Assembly: GCA_025358515.1 (NCBI GenBank)
Contig: JANYJG010000216.1
Location: 1 to 35,938, forward strand
Direction: 5' to 3'
DNA length: 35,938 nucleotides
From: Chloroflexota bacterium
GTDB taxonomy: Bacteria; Chloroflexota; Limnocylindria; Limnocylindrales; CSP1-4
The notes beneath the pieces are model-generated. The model ran no database searches and was not told the origin of the DNA. It worked only from the letters and a program-made list of their open reading frames with translations. Shown piece after piece: positions 29,701 through 35,938 of the stretch. Position numbers and translations under genes: made by a program. The stretch's first letter is position 1. Every line of letters starts with the position of its first letter.

Positions 29701-30685
29701 CGACGGAGACCGGAGCATTGGGATGAGCGGAAAGCGGCGACGGCCGGACCGCAGACAAATGAGCGGCCGGACGTAAGAGGCCCGGCGGATGCAACCTCAC
29801 CGCCAACCTGCCCGGCGCCGACTCTCTCAGAAGCTCGTCTCGGGCCAGGCAAGCGTCCCGGGGGCCACCGTCCGCGTACAGAATTCGAAGCTCCGCGGCT
29901 CGACCCGGAGGCCCAAACCGGTCGCGCGAAACGCGGACCTCTGTCCGCTGGCCCACCACGTCACGCCCGAGCCTGATCCAGGCCCGACGGTTCAACTCCA
30001 GCCGCAGAGCGGCCTCCTGGGTCAGCGCGCCCAGGAGCGCGGCCGGCAGACCAGGCGGCTCCAGGACAAGCATCTGGACACCCGCCCGACGAGCCATCGC
30101 GGACAGCCTGTGGACCCGTTCGGCCAGACGAGCCGCGGAGACTCCCGCCGAATCCAGGGGCTTGTTCGGCAGATCGAACAGCAGCAAATCGACCGTTCGA
30201 TCCTGGAGTAGCATCGCGGCCATCGCCAGCGCCTCCGCAAGGGATTCCGGCATGAGGACGACCAGCCAGTCCAGCTGGACGCCTCTGGCTACCGCCTCTA
30301 CCGGGTCCAGACTCTTGGCGAGATCCAGGTACGCAACTATCCCGCCCAGCGCCTGAACCTGGGCGACGGCCTGCAGCGCAAGCGTGGTCTTGCCGCTCGT
30401 TCCATCGCCCTGGAGAGCCGTGGTTGCGGTCCGCGGAAAACCGCCTAGACCGAGGATCGAGTCGAGGGCGGTGAAGCCCGTTGGGATGGCCCTCTCGTCC
30501 GGCACGATCATTGGGCGAGCGGCCGGAGCGCCCATCCGCGAGACTGCCTGCTCGTCGTCCGGTTCCGGCTGCGGAGCCATTGCGAGAGCCCCGATAACCT
30601 CTCCGCCCCACCGCGGAGCTGCTCCACCCCAACGTCCCTGGAGGGACGTCAAAGCGGCCTGGACATTGGGGGAAGGGGTCTTCAT
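29465..30685 (-). CDS. imuA: ImuA-like RecA-fold protein; the C-terminal ~80 codons overlap imuB
   Basis: IPTGFTALDSILGLGGFPRTATTALQGDGTSGKTTLALQAVAQVQALGGIVAYLDLAKSLDPVEAVARGVQLDWLVVLMPESLAEALAMA: Walker A-like GDGTSGKTT in a RecA-like core, next to ImuB. Confidence 0.85.
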   Translation of the reverse strand: MKTPSPNVQAALTSLQGRWGGAAPRWGGEVIGALAMAPQPEPDDEQAVSRMGAPAARPMIVPDERAIPTGFTALDSILGLGGFPRTATTALQGDGTSGKTTLALQAVAQVQALGGIVAYLDLAKSLDPVEAVARGVQLDWLVVLMPESLAEALAMAAMLLQDRTVDLLLFDLPNKPLDSAGVSAARLAERVHRLSAMARRAGVQMLVLEPPGLPAALLGALTQEAALRLELNRRAWIRLGRDVVGQRTEVRVSRDRFGPPGRAAELRILYADGGPRDACLARDELLRESAPGRLAVRLHPPGLLRPAAHLSAVRPSPLSAHPNAPVSVDATPPSLLAAPSTPPGPRPIAFPFPGRADRAGRQALVGRPGSGREPIGIGARSSGRDAAWVGSPSRPGGQVSRSRSDS

Positions 30686-30694
30686 TAGACGTCA

Positions 30695-30722
30695 ATACTA
30701 GAACATACGTTCTACTAGTCAA
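30695..30722 (-). promoter_or_regulatory. SOS promoter of imuA: -35 TTGACT, 16-bp spacer holding LexA box, -10 TAGTAT
   Basis: Minus strand TTGACT-AGTAGAACGTATGTTC-TAGTAT; LexA-type TAGAAC-N4-GTTCTA at 30699-30714. Confidence 0.85.
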
Positions 30723-30812
30723 GCCCCCGGGCGTCGGCGATACGAAGCACACCGCAGGACCGGCCTTGCCGGGTTTGGGGCGGTAGGGCTGTGCTAGACT
30801 CCTGCCTCGCGT

Positions 30813-30888
30813 GGGGATGTAGCTCAGCTGGAAGAGCACCGCGTTCGCATCGCGGGGGTCAGGGGTTCGAGTCCCCTCATCTCCACCA
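30813..30888 (+). tRNA. tRNA-Ala (anticodon CGC), CCA encoded
   Basis: GGGGATG acceptor pairing with CATCTCC (G3-U70), D arm GCTC..GAGC, anticodon stem CCGCG/CGCGG with loop TTCGCAT, T arm AGGGGTTCGAGTCCCCT, 3' CCA. Confidence 0.97.
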
Positions 30889-31090
30889 CTTCCCTCCGGT
30901 CAACCAACCGCGCCTCCTCCGCCGCCGCCGTTGGTTCTGGCGTGCCCGTCGCCGCCAAACCGGTGAGTGCTATCCGCGTCTTGAGCGCCCTCGCCGAGTC
31001 ACGCCCGCCGAGTGGCAATTCCGCGTCTGGTCCACGCCGTCGCAAGAGGAAGTCACCCGTTTTCGGCCGCCGCGTCTCTTAGTACGTAGG

Positions 31091-31606
31091 ATGGGAAACG
31101 TGGCTAAGCAGGATGCGTCGCTCGACCGATCCGACCAACGGGTCGCGGTCTTGGACATCGACGCGCTCGTGGCTCAACACGGCGCCCTGCTGCTGGCGCT
31201 GGCCCACGCCATCACACGGAACTGGTCGGAGGCGGAAGACCTCTATCAGTCCACCTTCGAGATCGCGCTACGCCACGCCGATCAACTTCGCGATCCTGCG
31301 GCTGCCAAGGCGTGGCTAGTTCGCATCGAGAGCCGAGAGGCTTTTCGCCTGAGGCGGCGCCTGAGGCGCTTCGTTTCCCTGGACGATCGCGTCGAGGAGT
31401 TGCGGGTCGACGGCGAGATGGGCATTTCGGTCGATCTGCGACGCGCCATCGCAGGTCTTCCGCCGAGGACACGGGCGGCACTACTGCTCCACCACTACAG
31501 CGGATTCTCGGTCGAGGAGACGGCTGGCGCGCTGGGCGTTAGTCCGAACACGGTGAAGACTCAGCTGCGCAAGGGCCTGGCCAGGGTCCGGGAGGAACTT
31601 CGATGA
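31091..31606 (+). CDS. ECF-type RNA polymerase sigma factor
   Basis: Region 2: ALLLALAHAITRNWSEAEDLYQSTFEIAL; region 4: AIAGLPPRTRAALLLHHYSGFSVEETAGALGVSPNTVKTQLRKGLARVREEL. Confidence 0.9.
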   Translation: MGNVAKQDASLDRSDQRVAVLDIDALVAQHGALLLALAHAITRNWSEAEDLYQSTFEIALRHADQLRDPAAAKAWLVRIESREAFRLRRRLRRFVSLDDRVEELRVDGEMGISVDLRRAIAGLPPRTRAALLLHHYSGFSVEETAGALGVSPNTVKTQLRKGLARVREELR

Positions 31607-32916
31607 AAGGCGATCGAACGCTTTCGGAAGAAGAGGCAATCGCGGCCGTACGCGGCTACTTCGAGCAGGAGCTGAGGGAAGCCGGCGCGCGGCGTGTAGC
31701 ACCGATGCGGACCGCCCGCCGGCCCCGCTCGGCGTCGCGAGGGATCGCGTCCCTGGCCATGCTCGCAATCGTGGTCGTGGTCGCGGCAATGGCACTGCGG
31801 ATCGGGGCGTTCGGCGTGGTCGTGAGTCCGATGGCTTCCGACACCGCGGCGCCCTCGACCCCAGCGAGCCCTTCGGCCAGCGGTCCCCAAACTCGTGACC
31901 TCCCTGGGTTGGTCAGTTTCTTCGGGTCGTCGGCGTGGATGCTGCTGGACAGCGGCCTTTCCGTGTCGGATGACGCCGGACGGACCTGGAGAACCTTGGA
32001 TCTTCCGAGCGGCGTCGCGTCCTCCGCGGTGGGAGTCGTTGCGATGGCCCCGGGCCGGCCCGTGTGGCTGGCCGTCCACTCCGGCGACGGCTACCGCCTG
32101 TATCGCAAGGCCAATGGCGCCGCCGCGTGGTCTAGCGTCCTGCTGACGCCATCCTGGGCTCTGTTGCCATCCACGAGCGGCACGGCGGACATGGTCAAGG
32201 TCACGCCGGGTCCCGGCGGCCTCGTCACCGTGGCGGAGACGATGAGCGGCGGATCAACGTCGGCAGTCACGTCCTTGTTCGTGTCCACAGACGATGGCAA
32301 GTCTTTCACGGAACACCCGCCGCGGTCGGGCAGCGTCGCGAACATGTACTGGGATTCGGTCACATTAGTCACGCCTCAGACCGGCGTGGTCATCGCCGGA
32401 CCGAGCACCTATCCCCATGTTTTCCTGCACACGTCCGACGGTGGGACCACCTGGTCCGAATCCAGAGTCTCCGGCTTGCCCGCGGCTCCCAATTACACGC
32501 CGGGGACGCCAATGCTGATCGGTTCGGACATCCAAGTTCCGGTCACGATCTGCGGAGCGGACTGCAACACGAGTACGTTCGTGCTGCTGGTCAGTCACGA
32601 TGGCGGCGCCACTTTCAGCCCCCAGGGGGTCGCGGTACCCGCTGGCGGGAACTCCGGCTCGCTCGGTCCGATCACCTGGGTGTGGACCGGCGGTGGCATC
32701 CTCCAGGAGACAACTGACGGCGGCCAGACCTGGACGGCTATCACCGCCGTGGGTCTGCCGATCAACGTTAGTTCGCTCGATCTGACCAGCCCGAGCAGTG
32801 CCACAGCGGTGATCGTCGATAGTGGCTGCGCCGGCTTCAAGACCGACTGCTTGTACCGCAATTACCTTGTCGGCACGACCGATGGTGGCCGAACCTGGGT
32901 CGAGTACAAACCGTAG
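31603..32916 (+). CDS. Single-pass membrane protein with extracytoplasmic Asp-box (BNR/YCF48-like) beta-propeller; putative ECF regulator
   Basis: ATGA overlap with the sigma gene; N-terminal ~48-aa soluble segment, TM SLAMLAIVVVVAAMALRIGAF, then repeats SDDAGRTW, STDDGKSF, TSDGGTTW, SHDGGATF, TTDGGQTW, TTDGGRTW. Confidence 0.82.
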   Translation: MKGDRTLSEEEAIAAVRGYFEQELREAGARRVAPMRTARRPRSASRGIASLAMLAIVVVVAAMALRIGAFGVVVSPMASDTAAPSTPASPSASGPQTRDLPGLVSFFGSSAWMLLDSGLSVSDDAGRTWRTLDLPSGVASSAVGVVAMAPGRPVWLAVHSGDGYRLYRKANGAAAWSSVLLTPSWALLPSTSGTADMVKVTPGPGGLVTVAETMSGGSTSAVTSLFVSTDDGKSFTEHPPRSGSVANMYWDSVTLVTPQTGVVIAGPSTYPHVFLHTSDGGTTWSESRVSGLPAAPNYTPGTPMLIGSDIQVPVTICGADCNTSTFVLLVSHDGGATFSPQGVAVPAGGNSGSLGPITWVWTGGGILQETTDGGQTWTAITAVGLPINVSSLDLTSPSSATAVIVDSGCAGFKTDCLYRNYLVGTTDGGRTWVEYKP

Positions 32917-32943
32917 ACCCGCCCGGAAACCAGAAGCGTGGGC

Positions 32944-33723
32944 CTAGACGGCCGGCGCGGTGACCTGGTTGGCCGAGTCGTTGATGTTGGTGATGTCGAA
33001 GCTCACCTGGAACACCGTCGTCTTGTTGGCGGCCTTGCCTACGATCGCAAGGCTCACCGGGTAGCCACCCTCCTTGGCGATCCAGACATCGACAGAACTG
33101 GTCGTCGCGCCCGTGGCCCCGAACGAAGCGGCCAGGTCGGCGGCCGCGGTCTGGCCAGCCGTGTAGTGGATCGCAGCGACGCCGTTCTTCTGTTCTTCAG
33201 CGACCTTGGTGTAGTTGGCGGCGTTGGAGGTATCGATGGCGGTGCCGAAGATCTTGGCCGGCGATAGAGCATCGCCAATGTCGGCGGCGGTGGCAGGCGT
33301 CTTGGTGAACGCGCCGACGCCGAAGAGGTCCGTGTACACAAAGCCGCCGATGCCAATCATGTGGGCGCCGGCGAAGTTGAGGTCATAGGCCTTGTTCGGC
33401 TTGACCAAAAACGTTCCGTCGATGTTGGCCGGCGTGTCGCTGGTGCCAGCACTTATGGGGGCCAGGAGGTCGCCCAATGTGCCGCCGAGGACCGTCATCT
33501 TCAACTTGTAGCTACTGATTCCGGCGAACTTCGAGCCCGTGCCGCCGAGGCCGCCGACGCCGCTATTCACGGGTCCGACCGCCGTGGAGGGCTGCTGATT
33601 GGCGCTGCTGGAGCCCGGAGTGGCAGAGTTGGTGCTGGTAGTGGTTCCGCAAGCCGCCGCAACGATGGCCGCGATAAAGAGCAGGACGAGGGGACCGCGC
33701 CCCTCATGGAATAATCGAATCAC
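32944..33723 (-). CDS. Lipoprotein, LppX/LprAFG-like fold (paralogue 1)
   Basis: GTG start after GGGAGG; lipobox-like IVAAACGTTTSTN; VDVWIAKEGGYPVSLAIVGKAANKTTVFQVSFDITNINDSANQVTAP. Confidence 0.8.
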   Translation of the reverse strand: MIRLFHEGRGPLVLLFIAAIVAAACGTTTSTNSATPGSSSANQQPSTAVGPVNSGVGGLGGTGSKFAGISSYKLKMTVLGGTLGDLLAPISAGTSDTPANIDGTFLVKPNKAYDLNFAGAHMIGIGGFVYTDLFGVGAFTKTPATAADIGDALSPAKIFGTAIDTSNAANYTKVAEEQKNGVAAIHYTAGQTAAADLAASFGATGATTSSVDVWIAKEGGYPVSLAIVGKAANKTTVFQVSFDITNINDSANQVTAPAV

Positions 33724-33901
33724 GACGACCTCCCGTGTCCCAGGCATGCGGACTCAGCGTGGTGAACGCGGCCCAACGGCGTCGCGGCCAAAGTATCACG
33801 AACCTTGTCCACGGACGCTCTGGCGCCGCGCCTTAACGATGTTGGGGTCCCGACCGGCGGCCGAGACCCCAACCAAAAGCCTGATACGAGGCCAAAGCTA
33901 G

Positions 33902-34708
33902 CTAGGGCAGGACGTTGGTAGGAACACTGACCTTATTGGAGGCGTCGTTGACGTTGGTGATGTCGTATGTCATCTGGAAGGAGACGGTGCCACCGCTGGT
34001 CTTGGCAAGGATTGCCGCGCTGACCGGGTAGCCGCCGTTCTTGGCGATCCAGATGTCACCCGTCCAGGTCGCGTCCGCGGGGACCTGCAGCGACGGGCCC
34101 ATGGCGGCGAAGGCCGAAGAGTTGGCCTGGTAGTGATCGGCGTCGAGGCCGTTCTTGTTCCCCGACCCAACCTTGCTGTAGTCGGACATGGAACCGAAGC
34201 TCGAGAACATCAACGATGGCGATAAGGAGTCGCCCACGCTCGTCCCGGAGGACGGGGACTTGCTGAAGCCGCCCATGCCCAGATCCGTGTAGTCGAAGCC
34301 ACCAACGGAGATCATGTGCATGGTGAGGATCTTGACGTCGGAGGCCTTCTCCGGCTTCACGGTGACCGTTCCACCAATCGAAAATGCCGCGCCTCCGCTA
34401 GCGCCCGCGCCCCCGAACATCGACAACATACTGCTGTAAGGGCCGCCCGCGAGGGTCATGCTGAACTTGTAGCTGTTGATGGTCGCAAACGCAGCCGCGG
34501 CGCCGGTCAGTGCGCCGGCGCCGCCGCCGCCGCCGCCCGGGGCGTTGCTGGCAACCGCACCGCCGCCCGGGGCGTTGCTGGCAGCCGAACCGTTGGCGCC
34601 GCCGGGCGCCGAGGTGCTTGAGTTGCCGGAGCAACCGGACAATGCGATCGCCGTGATCGCCGATAGCACTAGCAGAGTGCGACTCTGCCGCCGAACGGAC
34701 TGGAACAC
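33902..34708 (-). CDS. Lipoprotein, LppX/LprAFG-like fold (paralogue 2)
   Basis: Lipobox ITAIALSGCSGN; Gly/Ala/Pro linker; C-terminus GDIWIAKNGGYPVSAAILAKTSGGTVSFQMTYDITNVNDASNKVSVP closely matches paralogue 1. Confidence 0.82.
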   Translation of the reverse strand: MFQSVRRQSRTLLVLSAITAIALSGCSGNSSTSAPGGANGSAASNAPGGGAVASNAPGGGGGGAGALTGAAAAFATINSYKFSMTLAGGPYSSMLSMFGGAGASGGAAFSIGGTVTVKPEKASDVKILTMHMISVGGFDYTDLGMGGFSKSPSSGTSVGDSLSPSLMFSSFGSMSDYSKVGSGNKNGLDADHYQANSSAFAAMGPSLQVPADATWTGDIWIAKNGGYPVSAAILAKTSGGTVSFQMTYDITNVNDASNKVSVPTNVLP

Positions 34709-35034
34709 TGGTACCTCCCCTGGGGCCGGCGGATCGGTGCGATGGGCCAGAATCCCAGGAACGCCGGCGTCGCCACCAAGTTATCACGCCGCACGTTGCC
34801 TGCCCATATGGGTATATGTAATCAGCCGATAGGGTGGGGCCAGCCGGGCCATATGTCGCGCGGCGCGGCCCATGGCGCCGGTCGGGCATGCTGACCTTGA
34901 CGGGCCGGCGTCGCAACAGGCATGATTTACGCGTGAACTCGCACAGTTTCGCCTGCTTCTGTCCCCGGCGGCCCCGCCGTAGGAGGTAGCCGGCTGCTTC
35001 GCTCCCAATCGGGAGCCGCCGAGTCGCTTCAGGG

Positions 35035-35066
35035 GCCGCGGTCCTAGCCAGGATCCGCGGCTTTTT
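35035..35066 (+). terminator. Strong intrinsic terminator/attenuator in the cysE leader
   Basis: GCCGCGGTCCT-AGCC-AGGA(T)CCGCGGC-TTTTT, ending 50 nt before the cysE ATG. Confidence 0.75.
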
Positions 35067-35116
35067 GGTACCTCCAACCGGCCGAGCGCCAGCCTTCCAC
35101 AAGACCCGAGGTATGC

Positions 35117-35938
35117 ATGGTTCTCCCTCTCAGATCCGTCAATATCGCCAAATCCGCGAAAGCCCCGAGCGACCCGCTCGACGGGCTGGCATCGCGGCTT
35201 CATGGCGTCGTAGCCAACGAACGTGGCGCGCACCTGGCCAAGGCCCGTGTCGCCGTCTGGCTGCGGGCCCTGCTCGACATCCTCTTCCCGCAGACGGCGG
35301 AGCAGACCTATGCCACCGTCGGTGAGGTACGCGATGCGCTGGACGCGTCGGCGGCGGAACTGCGGGCACTGCTTCGTCCTCTTGAGGGCGAGATCGAGGA
35401 TCCAGCCGAGATCACCTCGCACTTCTTCCAGTCCCTGCCGGAAATCCACCGCCAGCTGATGATCGATGCCACCGCAATCGAGCGCGGCGACCCCGCGGCT
35501 GAAAGCGTGGACGAGGTGATCCTGGCCTACCCGGGCTTCCTCGCTATCGCCGTCCACCGCATCGCCCATCGCTTCAGCGAACTGGACGTGCCGCTCCTAC
35601 CACGCGTTCTGACCGAATGGGCCCACGAGCGGACCGGCATCGACATCCATCCCGGAGCCACCTTGGGCCACCCCGTCATCATCGACCATGGCACGGGCAT
35701 CGTTGTCGGCGAAACGGCCGTGATCGGCAACAACGTGAAGCTCTACCAGGGCGTGACCCTCGGCGCACTGTCGGTGACCAAGTCGCTGGCCTCAACGAAG
35801 CGCCACCCGACCATCGAAAACGACGTGGTCATCTACGCCAACGCCACGATCCTGGGCGGCGACACCATCATCGGTCGCGGCAGCGTCATCGGCGGCAACG
35901 TCTGGCTCACGGCCAGCATCCCGCCCGATTCCATCGTG
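35117..35938 (+). CDS. cysE: Serine O-acetyltransferase (CysE/EpsC type), 3' end beyond window
   Basis: MVLPLRSVNIAKSAKAPSD...FLAIAVHRIAHRFSELDVPLLPRVLTEWAHERTGIDIHPGATLGHPVIIDHGTGIVVGETAVIGNNVKLYQGVTLGAL...KRHPTIENDVVIYANATILGGDTIIGRGSVIGGNVWLT; hexapeptide repeats. Confidence 0.95.
   Translation, partial: MVLPLRSVNIAKSAKAPSDPLDGLASRLHGVVANERGAHLAKARVAVWLRALLDILFPQTAEQTYATVGEVRDALDASAAELRALLRPLEGEIEDPAEITSHFFQSLPEIHRQLMIDATAIERGDPAAESVDEVILAYPGFLAIAVHRIAHRFSELDVPLLPRVLTEWAHERTGIDIHPGATLGHPVIIDHGTGIVVGETAVIGNNVKLYQGVTLGALSVTKSLASTKRHPTIENDVVIYANATILGGDTIIGRGSVIGGNVWLTASIPPDSIV

Noticed and set aside
30791-31090. Upstream extension of the ECF sigma ORF
   Set aside because: Reads through tRNA-Ala; the sigma-factor region begins near ATG 31091.
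34890-35066. Definite T-box riboswitch call for cysE
   Set aside because: The UGGN antiterminator bulge and a convincing Stem I/specifier could not be identified by eye, so kept only as a candidate leader element.

Overview
High-GC bacterial chromosomal window, probably Chloroflexota (inferred from gene content only). No rRNA, CRISPR array or recognisable mobile element was seen. Left to right: a CPBP-type membrane protease (runs off the left edge) and lepA (-). Divergent from lepA is rpsT/bS20 with a long Lys/Ala/Pro histone-H1-like tail (+). A compact + strand redox operon follows: two small unknown TM proteins, ApbE, ferric-reductase-like heme membrane protein, 7Fe/8Fe ferredoxin, FNR-like oxidoreductase and a two-component system, closed by a strong bidirectional terminator. 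A glycolytic operon lies on - (ROK kinase, gap, pgk, eno), then a 46-aa DUF5679-like protein missing from the ORF track and a 1264-aa secreted lamin-tail/OB-repeat protein. Next are a membrane protein (+) and an SOS mutasome split over two - strand loci (dnaE2; imuA-imuB-DUF6504) with LexA boxes, flanking a membrane-anchored GH9 cellulase. The right part has tRNA-Ala(CGC), an ECF sigma factor translationally coupled to a TM-anchored Asp-box propeller protein, two paralogous lipoproteins, and cysE (runs off the right edge) behind a strong leader terminator. The most novel candidates are the redox operon with its unknown partners, the ECF/propeller pair, the leaderless SOS promoter with overlapping imuA/imuB, and the bS20 tail.
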